Below, piece after piece: positions 9,137-19,596 of a DNA stretch of 64,000 nt (positions are counted from its first letter, which is position 1; the number at the start of each line of letters is the position of its first letter). Source of the DNA: Gordonibacter faecis (GTDB lineage: Bacteria > Actinomycetota > Coriobacteriia > Coriobacteriales > Eggerthellaceae); NCBI RefSeq assembly GCF_030077735.1, contig NZ_JASJEU010000013.1, forward strand, positions 258,439 through 322,438. Reading direction: 5' to 3'. The notes under the pieces were generated by a model that had not been told where the DNA came from, ran no database searches, and saw nothing but the letters and a program-made list of their open reading frames with translations. The translations under genes were made by a program, and so were the position numbers.

Positions 9137-9348
9137 GAAAGCCTCCTTTCGGTTGCGTACGGGCGCAGCATAGAGCGCGAACACGCCGCCGCTCGTGCGG
9201 CCCGCACGCCTGTTACACGGCGCTTGCCGCCCGGTAAGCGTCTCGGGGCGCGGGCGCGCGCCGCGGCCACAACACCCAATGCCGCTACTTGTGGAGAAAA
9301 TGTGTAGACGCCCACTATCCGCAGGTCTCGCTCTTCGTTCCGCGGGGG

Positions 9349-9446
9349 ATATGTTCTACCTGCGGTTATCGCCCCTCGCGCGCCGCATTCCCCTCGTAAC
9401 GCGCACGCCGCAGCACTCTTCACATTCCTTCCGCGCGTGCTACTAT
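9349..9446 (+). promoter_or_regulatory. Promoter and conserved 25-bp element of giant gene 1
   Basis: A 25-bp element beginning ATATGTTCTACC (9349-9373) is identical to one before giant gene 2 (19278-19302). It is followed, 46 bases further from its end to the start of the -35 in both cases, by TTCACA (9419-9424), a 16-base spacer and TACTAT (9441-9446). Spacing and sequence are conserved while flanks differ, so a shared promoter with an activator or repressor site is likely. The leader to ATG 9538 is about 85 bases. The rest of the 9137-9537 gap shows nothing else. Confidence 0.7.
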
Positions 9447-9537
9447 GCCGAATATATGCCGCTTGCTAGGGACGGACCGGGAAAAGATGTCACGCGGCGT
9501 ATACGGGAAAAAGCACTACAAAGGACAAGGGATAACC

Positions 9538-9690
9538 ATGCGAAACCGAATTTCACGGTACGGCAAGGCGGCGTGTGCATTTGCGCTGTCGTGCGCTTTA
9601 GCGGCAGGCCCGTTTGCTGAGGGTGCCTCGGCGTGGGCGGCCACCTCGGCAGACTCCGAAAAACTCCGGGGGGGGGGGGGGGCATTCTGA
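9538..9690 (+). CDS. Signal-peptide leader ORF (OFF-state product of giant gene 1)
   Basis: As given, translation from ATG 9538 yields only 50 residues. These are a basic start (MRNRISRYGK), a hydrophobic core, an Ala-rich cleavage region near GASAWA and then RGGGGAF before TGA at 9688-9690. This is the signal peptide of the giant gene separated from its body by the G tract. Removing one G joins it to the long frame. Confidence 0.75.
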   Translation: MRNRISRYGKAACAFALSCALAAGPFAEGASAWAATSADSEKLRGGGGAF

Positions 9691-12600
9691 GCTTATAGCC
9701 TCGAACAGCGACCCTTCCGCTGACGTTGGTGCCGAAGGTACCGACAACACCTCAAGCACCACTTCGTCTTCCGGGTCAGGCGACGCCGCGAACACCGCAG
9801 AAAAGTCGCAGGTCACCCGGCAACTTCCCTTAACTAACTCAGCCGCAACGTCCGCCCAAACAAAGGGCGAAGTTGCGCTCTCGCCTGAAGCTGCGCGCGC
9901 CTCGCTGGGCACCATTGTGGTTGACGGCCTCACCTACGAAGTAAACCCCGACGGCGCATCGGTCGCCCTCGTTGGCTGGCACGGCACCGCGCCCACGGGC
10001 GACCTCTCCATTCCCTCCCAGGTAACAAGCGGCGCGGACACCTACACGGTGACGGCCCTCAAATCCCTCGGGGGGGGGGGGGCATTCACTGACTCTTCCG
10101 TAGAGTCGCTCACCCTTCCTGAAACAATCACAGACATCGACGAGGAGGCGCTCACCGAGTGTCCCTCGCTCGCGCGCATTCAGGTGAGCTCCCACAACGG
10201 GAGCTTTGCGTCGTTTGACGACATGCTGTTTTCCAAGGACTACTCGCATCTCCTGCTCGTTCCCGAGGGCAAGGAGGGCGCCGCCCACATCCCCGATCAG
10301 ACGAACTTTGTCCCTGCCTTGGGCATTTCCCGATGCCCTGGGCTCCTCACCGTCGAAGTTGGGGAGGGCGGCGCCGCATTCTCATCATACAACGCTCAGC
10401 TTTTTAGTAAAGATATGAAAACGCTCGTCGTCGCGCCCGCGGGCATTGGTACCTCGGTGGTGCTGCAGGCGGAAGTGGAAACTATTGGCGAATATGCCCT
10501 GGCGGGGTGTAAGGACCTCACGTCGATCACCGCGCTGGGCACTGTGCGCGAGATTGACCCGAACGCGTTTGCTGACGAAGTGAAGGCCTCCGCCGTGGTA
10601 GCGCTTCCCGCAGGAAAGGACTACGACGAACGCAAGTCCGTGTGGGAAGCGGCAGGCTTTCAGCACTTTGCCGAACCGGCCGAGCCGGGCGTGACAGTGG
10701 GGCCGGAAGCGGGTGGCTCGAATGCCGATGCTGGTTCTGATGCTGAGGCTGCCGCAAGTGGCTTCGTGTTTACGCTGTTGGAGGATTACACTCTTTCCGC
10801 CGGATGGGAAGGTGTAGAAGATCCCGCCGCTGAGGTGGAAATCCCCGCATCCGCCGAGATCAACGGCGTGTCGTATCGCGTGAGCACCATTGCCGCGAAC
10901 GCCTTCGCGAACCGCGGCGCGCTTGCAAGCGTAACCCTCCCCGCCACCGTGACCTCCATCGGTGACGCCGCCTTCGCCGGCTGCGCCAACCTCGCAAGCA
11001 TCCAACTCCCCGACACCCTCCGCGAACTAGGCGAGCGCGCCTTTGAAGCCACGGGGCTCACGGACGTGTGGCTCCCCGCCAGCGTGCAAGCAATCGCCTC
11101 TCGCGCCTTCGCCTCCTGCGAGTCCTTGACCCGCATCGTCGCCCTCGGCACCCCACAAGTAGCCGACGACATCCTCGCCGGCTGCGCCAACCTCTCCCTC
11201 TACTGCCCCTACAACGCAGACAACACCTACCCTTGGAACCTTGGCCTCATCGCCAACAACAACCACCTCAACCCCTACGGCCTCACTCTCCCCGAAGAGC
11301 CCCTCACCCTCGAGGTAGGCCAACAAGCCAACCTCTTCGAAAACGCCCTCACCGAGGTCCCCGAAGGCTGCACCCTCACCTACTCCTACGCCGCTGCCCC
11401 CGTGTCGGTGGAAAACGGATTAGTCACCGGCAAAGCAGCAGGTACAACCGCCGTCACCGTGTTCTTGTCACTCGAAGACATCACTCTTGCGCAAGGTTTT
11501 CTCCCTGTCACTGTGAAAGAGCCGAGTACTCCCGCAGAAGAAAACCAGCCGGAACCAGAAGCTCAACCAAAAGACGATCAACTCAAGGAGGAACTCCCCC
11601 TAACCTCCACCCCAACGTCCCCCGAAGCTGAAGTAGATGCCGAAGCGGAAACACTCATCACAAGCGAGACAGCCGCTTTGTCCACCGCCAATCGCGCTTT
11701 CTCGGCGGATAGCAGTCGTTTGCTCTACACGGACAACACTTCTGAAGTAAAGCCCTTGCAGACCGATGTGTCCTTTGAACAAGTGTTTTCTGGCACCACC
11801 TTCAAGTTCACCGTTCTTACTGATGGGGGAAGTGTGTCCGTCAGTCGGTCGGACGATGCAGCTTTACTGCCTGCTGGGAATGTGATTATCCCGGCTCAAG
11901 TTACGGATGATCAGGGTAAAACGTATGCGGTAACCGCCATTGCCGACCAAGGGTTTTCGTGGTGTCCGCAAATTACCTCTGTCTCATTTGAAGAGGGCTC
12001 GTCGCTTACCGTAATCGGTGAGCGAGCCTTTGGCGATGACCGCGTTCTGGAGCACATCGCCTTGCCCTCCACTCTCACAAGCATTGGCGCAAACGCGTTC
12101 TACAACTGCGCTTCGCTCGGGACGCTCGAAATCCCTGATGGGGTGACGGAAATTGGGCCGCTCGCGTTTCACAACTGCAGCAGCCTGACGCAAATCGTGC
12201 TGGGCGCGCAGTGCAACGCCCTTACCGACCGGCTGTTCATGAATGAGACGAAGCTCGCCTCCATCACCGTAAAAGGAACCATTGACCTGTTCGAAAAGAA
12301 CGCGTTCGCCGGCACGCCTACCGAAAACCTCACCATCTACGTGCCGTCCGCCGCGGAGAAAACCAAGTGGGAAAACGCCAACGCAAAAATGGAATACGGC
12401 CTGGTGAACGACAATATCCGCGTCGCGACCGATTTCTGGCAGGTCATCTTTAATACGGGCACCGAAACGCCCGCCTCGTTCACGTGGCCTGTGGCAAAGG
12501 GCCAGCCCCTGTCCGAGCCAACTCTTTCCAGGCCGGGATACGGCTTGGCCGGTTGGTATACCGACCAAGCATGCACGCAGCCCTGGGATTTCGCCACGCC

Positions 12601-15600
12601 CGTGACAAGCGATCTCCCGCTCTACGCAAAATGGGTAGAAGAGGCAATCGACGAGGCGTCCGGCCTGATCTTCCGCATGCGCTCCGACGGAGCAAGCCTG
12701 TCGGTTGCAGCCGCAGACCCCAACGTCATCAGCGGCACGTTCATCATCCCCAGTTCCTATGAACTTGCAGGCGTATCGTATCCCGTCAAAGAAATAGGAA
12801 AGCGCGCCTTCTTCGGAGGCACACACATCACCGCCGTCACCATCCCCGATTCAGTAGAAATCATCGGCGTCCAAGCGTTCCGCGGCTGTTTGGAAATATC
12901 ACGGGTCACCATCAGCGAAAATAGCGCTCTTGAGGTAATCGAACAAGATGCCTTTGCTGACATTGATCACGTAGCTTCTATCTACCTGCCCAAAAACGTT
13001 CGCGTGATTGAGCGGACGGCTTTTTATGATTGCCCGGCTCTGAACAGGGTTGAATTTGCTTCTCCTAATACCCTGGAAATTCTCGGCGAGTCGGCGTTCC
13101 AGCAATGCATAAGGCTGACAAGCATTCAGCTTCCCGATTCCTTGCGAGAAATTAAAGATGCCGCATTTGACAATTGCAAGTCCCTTGCCACTGTTCATCT
13201 GCCCTCGTCGCTTGAATCCATTGGAGCGATTGCTTTTCGGAACTGCTCCATGCTTCCGACTGTCGACTTCCCGCAAACTTTGCAGCACATAGGGAATGAG
13301 GCGTTCCGTTCGTGCTCTTCGCTCAAGGCTGCCTACTTGCCAGCTTCTTTGACGTCGCTTGGCCAAAACGCCTTTAATTCGTGTGCGAAGCTTGAGTGCG
13401 TGACGCTTCCTGCGACCCTTGAGTCTCTGGGATACGGCGCCTTCTCAAAAGCCCCACTTAAAGGTGTGCTTGCTTGCGGAGCGTATAAAAACCTTGAGGT
13501 ATCGTCGGCTTTTGTGGAGGTAGCAAAAGAAAACGTCAAGGTTTTCCTGCCCGCTATTGCCGAAGACGGCAGCGGCGACACCTTTGAAACCTTGCAGCAG
13601 GCTTGGACTGACTACGGGTTTTCCCAGTTCCAGTGCTCGGGCGGGCCTTTACCCACCATAAACAATGTAAGCAATACCGATAGGTCCATTGCCTCCTGGA
13701 ATTTTATGTCGGACGGAACGCTTGTTATAGCAAGTACGGAAGAGCTTGCTGATTTTGGATGGACGTGGGATAAGACAGAGGCTTTGGAGAATGAACACTG
13801 GAGCGTTGTGCGCAACTTCGTAAAGAGTGTTGATATGGGTAACCTATATAAAGCGGCCAGCATGGAGTGCTGGTTTAAGAATATGTCGAATTTAACCGAT
13901 ATTTCGTGCGCTTCGGTTCCGGAAGGTACCCTCAATTGCAAAGACATGTTTGGGGGTACGGGGATCATCGAAGTGCCCTCAAGTTTCACTTTGCCGAAAA
14001 GCGTACAGATTGCATACTCAATGTTTATTGGCTGCGCCTCCTTGACCAGCGTGAATTTCACTTTGCCGAATGGGTTGCAAAACGTACAGTCGATGTTTAA
14101 CGGCTGCACTTCCCTGACTCATGTGGCAGATTCGTTCAGGATGCCAGATAGTGTGAGCATTGCTAATTCTATGTTTGAGAATACAGCCATTGAGAGTCTT
14201 CCCGATGGGTTTACCTTGTCAACATCGATAAAACAGACCGGAAGAATGTTCTATGGTTGTAAGAATCTTACCTTCTTGCCCGATTCTTTTTTGCTGCCTG
14301 AAGGACTTGTTCATATAGATAGTATGTTTGAAGGTTCTGGTATAGCGGAACTGCCTGACGCATTCAATTTGCCAAAAAGTGCGCAACATATCATCAAAAT
14401 GTTTGCCCATTGTAAACAGTTGTCATCGCTTCCCAAACATTTTCGGATTCCTGAAAGCATAACTCCCTTTTATTCTATCTCGGCTTTTAATGGCTGTGAT
14501 AATCTGACCTCCCTTAATGCTGAATTTTCAATGCCAGCTGCTCTTATTGCAGAGGCTTCCTCGTTGTTTAAATCTGAAAAAATGTTGCCTTTGTACTACG
14601 AAGGCAACGACCCTGTTGTCTTGGCAGCGACTGAACCATGGTGGAGCAATCAAAATAGAAAGCTGGTAACACCGAAAAATACCACGGTTAACTTCAAGGT
14701 GTCCGATAAGGCGGGGTCGGGATGGACTAACATTTCCGCTGCTTCACCTGATGAGTCGGGACTTGTTGTCGAGCCGCTTGCTCCTTCTCGCTATGCAAGT
14801 AACCAAGTTTTTACTCTATGGTATACGAATGAATCGTGCACTCAGCGTGTCGACTTCTCTAAGCCAATCAAGGATCAGGTATCTGTTGATGAGAATGGGA
14901 AATACACCCTTTATGGCAAGTATGTCGCCGGTAGCCTGGGCGGAAACTTGCCGACCGTCAATAATGAAGGACATGCTTCCTGGTCGATTTCCGACGACGG
15001 CACCTTTTACCTAAGAGGAAGCGGCACTATTGACAACCTCGGTTGGGATACGGGATATGACGAATTTACTCCTATGGAGGGGCACTGGGCTCCGTACCGC
15101 GATCTCGTATATAAGGTGTCCATGCAGCCGGGCATTTCCTCTAATACGACATGCTTCTGGTTCGCTGACATGCCGAATCTCGTGGATATTCAGGAATTGG
15201 TAGTCCCGCGGGATGTGGTGAAAATGGCATGGACGTTCCAGAAGAGTTCAGCAATTCATACTTTCCCTGAAGGGTTTACGATTCCTGAAGGGGTTACCAA
15301 CGTGCATGGCATTTTCCGTTGGTGCTCGTCTATCAGCACGTTCCCGGAGAGCTTCAGCTTGCCTTCCACTACTTGGGAATTGAATAGTATGTTTAGGGCC
15401 TCTGGCGTGGAAACCTTGCCGGAGAATTTCACCTTGCCAGAAAAGGCACGGGGATTGCGATGGTTGTTCTGGGATTGCTCGCGACTCAAGTCGCTCCCTT
15501 CCCGCTTTAGGATTCCTGAGACCGGCGGAGTTGACGCTTATGGCATGTTAGAGAATTGCGTCTCCTTGGTTTCCTTGCCTGAGGGCTTTAAGATTCCCAA

Positions 15601-18600
15601 TAACGTGGTGAAAACAAAGGCGAACTCAGGTATGGATCGAATACTCAATAACTGCCCCTCACTCACTGTTCTGCCCAGTAGTTTTAGCTTTCCGGATGCT
15701 CCAGAAGGTTCGCCATGGATAACTCCATTCACGTGTTCGGTGTTTGGTGATGAGTCAAGCTATATTCCCACATACTACAAGGGGAAAGACCCCAGCGTTT
15801 TGAACTATGACTGGGGTTCGCAGCGGCGAACACTTGTGACGGATTCATCCGATGCGAACAACTACGGGATGCGTGAAGTGACGTTCAAGTTGCAAGAGGC
15901 CAGCGGGAACTTCGACTGGGTTACTCGTGCAGTTACCATGACCAACTCGTCCGGTATAGTTACCAATCCCGGCATACCACTACTGGTGGGTTACACGTTT
16001 ACAGACTGGTGTGTTGACGAGGGCTGTCTTGAGCCGTTTGATTTCACGCAGCCTCTGCCCGAGGGTGTGACCACCCTTTATGGCAAGTGGGTAAAGCACG
16101 GAGGCCGTTACGTGGCTGAGGGTGCCTTGCCGGTGGATGATAATATCGGTAGCGCATGGTGGAGCATCACGGCTGATGGAACATTTAACCTCAAATGCGA
16201 AGGTGGCAGCAGTATTGACGTGGGAGACCTGACATGGAATGACGGCAGGAAAAAATACTGGCAGCCCTATGCGGGTGAGGTGTATTCACTCAACATGCAT
16301 AAGGACGTACGTGCTCGTTCCATGACCGCATGGTTCAAGTACATGACGCAACTTGAAGACGTACGTGAAGGCTTCTTCATTCCTGAGAATTGCAAGTGGA
16401 CACAGCACCTCTTCTTCAATGACAAAAAATTACGTTATCTGCCAACGGGGCTCTTTCCGGCGGACTGCAAGGTCGCAAACATTTGGGGCATGTTCCAGTA
16501 TTGTGAATCGCTTGAGAGTCTTCCTGCCGACTTCACTATTCCGGAAAGCGTGGACACAATGGGATGTCTCTTCTACTGTGCCACTTCTCTTGCATCTTTG
16601 CCGGAAGGGTTTCGTTTGCACGATAGAGTTACCAGCATAAGTGAGGCGTTTAACTACTGTAAAAGCTTGCGTTCACTTCCGGAGAATTTTGCGATTCTCT
16701 CAAGCGTTAAGTCGCTTGGTTCGGCGTTTACCAACTGTACGAACCTTACTGTGCTCCCGGCGGGTCTTTTGAGCGAGCTTTCTGATGAAGCTAAGGCCAA
16801 ACTTAACGATCCGCATACGAGTGCGAGCAACGATGCCGTTGGCGTGTTTGGCTTCTCCAGTTCTGTTTTCACTGGTACGCTGCCTACCTATTTCCCGGCA
16901 CCGAAGGATCAGCAGGGTTTGATTGATTGGGAAGCTCAGAAGCGCACGTTGGTGACTGACCCCGCGCAGGAGGGTCAGGCGCTTGTAACACTTATGCTGC
17001 CGAATGAGGGTGGCACGGACTTCTATTCCTGGCAGACGCTTATGGTTGCGAAGGGGAGTTCGCTTGACCAGCCGGCCGCTCCGAAACGCGCTGATGGATT
17101 GTTCGCGGGTTGGTATAGGGGCGGGGACTACACTACCGCTGTCACCTTCCCGCTCATGGTGAGTGGTAACACAACGCTTTACGCCAAGTACCAGCCGCTC
17201 AGTGGCACTTTGCCCACGACCAGGGAAGGCGTTGAGGGAGTAGGCGAGGAAGCAACCTGGTCGCTGTCCGAAGATGGCCTACTCACGATAGATTGCGTGG
17301 AAGGCGCCAAGATTTCTGACCTTAAGTTTGGCGGCGATCAGAATTACTGGGGTCCTGTGCGAAGCTTGGTAAAAAAGGTGGTCATGAGTCCAACGGTCAA
17401 AACTAACGTTATGGCTTACTGGTTTCAAAACATGCCGAACCTGGTTGACATTTCTGAAGTGTTCATTCCTGAGGGCGCGAAAGAACTTTATGGGCTGTTC
17501 ATGAATTGCACCTCACTTGCAAACATTCCGGATTCGTTCCAGGTGCCCGAAGGCGCTACGGATACCGGCGCCCTGTTCCAAGGTTGTTTGAAAATTACGG
17601 CACTGCCCGAGGCTTTCCGAATTCCGAATAGTGTTATTACGACATACCATATGTTCAGATCCTGCAGTTCTTTGACGGCTTTGCCAACCGGCTTTAGTTT
17701 GCCGGCGAACTTGCAGAAAGCTGAGAACATGTTCAGTGGCTGCACGCAACTCCAGTCGTTCCCAGAAGGCTTCACCTTGCCTGAAACGTTGACTATGGCG
17801 CACTCTATGTTCTCGAACTGCACCTCCCTGCAATCCTTGCCAGAGGGCTTTAAGCTTCCCGACAACATTGTGCGAATTCACGGCATGTTCAAAGACTGTT
17901 CAGCGCTTACGACGCTCCCGGAGGGATTCACCATTCCCCTTAAGGCTCCGCTCGCCGATGATGGTAAGATGGATAACATGTTTGACGGCTGCAACTCTCT
18001 CAAAGTGCTTCCTTCCACGTTTGATTTCCCGCTGGCGGTGGCACAAGAATCAACCAATTTCTTCATGGCGAAGGACGCTGACACCCTGACCTATTTCGCA
18101 GGGCCCGTTGTTTCGGCTGTTCGCCAGTACGATTGGGGCTCGCAGAAGCGCAAGCTGGTTGTTCCGGACGACCCTGAGAATCCCTTGCCGTCGAACGTGC
18201 ATCCGGTAACGTTTAAGCTTCCCGATGCTTCCAGTCCGGATGGGTGGGCGACGTATCAATCGGTGCTGACGGACGAGGGGACCGGCAAGGTGGCGAAGCC
18301 GAGCGATCCGGCGCGTTTTGGCTATCCGTTCCTTGGGTGGTTCACCGAACCGGACTATCAGAGGCTTTTCGATTTTGATTCAGTGATCGATTCGAACGAA
18401 GTGGTGGTGTACGGCAAATTCGGCGCGCCTATCTTGCGTTTTGAGGCGCCGGTTCAGGCGACGGTGGAGATTGACGCCACGGGCTCGGTGTCCACGGCGA
18501 GTGCGCAGGCGCGGTCGTTCACGCCTGTTGAGGTGAACGTGCAGGGGCTCCGTCTGGACAAGCGGTTCGGGGCATCCAAGGTGTTTGACGACCCTAGCAA

Positions 18601-18820
18601 GGTGAGCGCGCTCGTGCAGTTCCCAAGCGGGACTCCATACGCGGTGCCGCTGGGAGGGGGGAGTGTCGCCACTTCCGCCACGGTGCCCGTGTCGAGCGGT
18701 TTTGCGAAGCCGGGGCTGTTGTCCTGCACGGTGAGCATGGACTTGGGAGGCACGACACTCCGCTACATCCCAGATGCCTCAACAGAGGTAGCCGCACTCA
18801 TATGGACGGTGTCTTTATAG
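9538..18820 (+). CDS. Giant BspA-like repeat surface protein 1, phase-variable (OFF as given)
   Basis: With one G removed from 9668-9682 this encodes 3,093 residues. Order, by approximate ON-state residue: signal peptide 1-35; BspA/LRR_5-type leucine-rich repeats 130-560; an Ig-like (Big2-type) stretch near 583-650; a Glu/Pro-rich linker 660-730; more LRR; a GW-YAKW (Listeria-Bacteroides-type) repeat 964-1034; LRR 1060-1340. Four large modules follow, starting near 1368, 1799, 2194 and 2554. Each opens GxLPT-ASW-SDDGTL, carries MF-x-C-SL-LP repeats like Pfam DUF285, and closes with a GWY-YGK repeat. A conserved C-terminal domain begins near 2960. No LPxTG or final membrane helix is seen; the last residues are LIWTVSL. 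Such proteins usually bind host or bacterial surfaces. The open frame reaches back to TTG 9614, but that is not a credible start. Confidence 0.85.
9668..9682. repeat. Poly-G tract (15 G), switch of giant gene 1
   Basis: Fifteen consecutive G lie directly after the signal-peptide codons. With 15 G, frame 1 meets TGA at 9688. With 14 (or 11, 17) G the frame continues into the 3,000-residue body. With 16 G the frame meets TAG at 9696. This is the architecture of slipped-strand phase variation. Homopolymers of this length are also error-prone in sequencing. Confidence 0.85.
10070..10082. repeat. Second poly-G tract (13 G) inside giant gene 1
   Basis: Thirteen G encode GGGGAF within the first LRR block. 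At 13 the long frame is open. The other two frames stop at TGA 10090 and TAG 10101. The paralog has ordinary LRR sequence (AKEAF) here. This tract would give gene 1 an additional, independent switch. Confidence 0.8.
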
Positions 18821-18903
18821 GGTGATGAACTGGGGAAATGAGCGCTGGCACCCCCGTGGTGTATTTAATTATTAAAAAGGTAAGAATTTTGGGCATCCAG
18901 ACG

Positions 18904-18939
18904 GGCGACGAAGTACAATAAACGCGGTGCTTCGTCGCC
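18904..18939 (+). promoter_or_regulatory. Hairpin and possible promoter before the micro-gene
   Basis: GGCGACGAAG (18904-18913) pairs perfectly with 18930-18939. The loop contains TACAAT (18914-18919), a fair -10 sequence. It lies 28 bases before a 28-codon gene. It could be its promoter, or a leader structure if transcription begins upstream. Confidence 0.4.
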
Positions 18940-18967
18940 TGGGCAGCTTGAGTAGATTGGAGTTGCC

Positions 18968-19054
18968 ATGGATGTTCAAACTGTTATTGCGGTCTGTGCA
19001 GTATTTACTGTTGTTCTCGGAATCGTAAGATTGGGCTCTAAAAGGGATAAGTAA
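18968..19054 (+). CDS. 28-residue membrane peptide between the giant genes
   Basis: ATG 18968 follows TTGGAG and encodes 28 residues. The peptide has a short N-terminus (MDVQT), one hydrophobic helix of about 17 residues (VIAVCAVFTVVLGIV) and a basic tail (RLGSKRDK). A hairpin follows. The pattern resembles small holin-like or type I toxin peptides and other single-helix regulators. An antisense RNA would be needed to make it a type I system, and none is proven. It is too small for family assignment by eye. Confidence 0.5.
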   Translation: MDVQTVIAVCAVFTVVLGIVRLGSKRDK

Positions 19055-19094
19055 CGACGAACAGCGTTTGGTAGGTACGTTAGGTTAAAGAAAT

Positions 19095-19126
19095 AGGCCG
19101 GGTCGCCGTCGAAAGTTTCCCGGCCT
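19095..19126 (+). terminator. Hairpin after the micro-gene
   Basis: An 8-bp stem AGGCCGGG (19095-19102) pairs with CCCGGCCT (19119-19126) with a 16-base loop. The following bases are not T-rich. Confidence 0.5.
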
Positions 19127-19277
19127 TGCCATATACGCTGCCCGGATTGGCGGGGCACCGATGGTTGTATTTTAGCACGTCCGCTCCCTTATTTCATCTT
19201 TTGAGGTTGTCAACAATTTATGAAGAAACTGTGAATTTGCAGGTTTGGCGAAAAGTATTTTGCAAAACATGTGCGGA

Positions 19278-19375
19278 ATATGTTCTACCTGCGGTTATCG
19301 CCTTGGGCGCCCTTGGTTCTCCTTGTGATGGGGGAGCGAGGGCGCTCTTCACTTTCCCTTCTCGCGTGCTACTAT
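19278..19375 (+). promoter_or_regulatory. Promoter and conserved 25-bp element of giant gene 2
   Basis: The same 25-bp element as at 9349 (19278-19302), then TTCACT (19348-19353), a 16-base spacer and TACTAT (19370-19375). The distance from element to -35 equals that of gene 1. The leader to ATG 19453 is about 70 bases. Joint regulation of the two genes is implied. Confidence 0.7.
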
Positions 19376-19452
19376 GCCGAGCATATCCCTCAGTGAGTGG
19401 GGTACGTGCATCGGGAAATGCACAAGAATTTTGGAGTAAAGGGACAAGGGAA

Positions 19453-19596
19453 ATGAATAATCGTCGAGCTTTGCGGCTCGGCAGGGCTGCGTGCGCGGTA
19501 ACGCTTACGCTTGCTCTGGCGACCGGTACTCTGCCTGCATTCGCAGGCGATGCTGCAACATCTGAAAACCTCCGGGGGGGGGGGGGGGCTTTCTGA
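19453..19596 (+). CDS. Signal-peptide leader ORF (OFF-state product of giant gene 2)
   Basis: A 47-residue product: MNNRRALRLGR, a hydrophobic core, an AFAGDA cleavage region and RGGGGAF before TGA 19594-19596. The ribosome site GGGACAAGGG matches the region before gene 1. It is the signal peptide of giant gene 2, cut off by the G tract. Confidence 0.75.
   Translation: MNNRRALRLGRAACAVTLTLALATGTLPAFAGDAATSENLRGGGGAF

Noticed and set aside
9445..9537. Earlier in-frame start for the giant gene 1 leader
   Set aside because: It would begin inside the -10 box and place charged residues before the signal peptide.
9668..9682. G15 tracts dismissed as plain pseudogene frameshifts
   Set aside because: Two paralogs with the same tract, position, frame relation and conserved stops, and intact 3,000-codon bodies, argue against decay; sequencing error of tract length remains possible.
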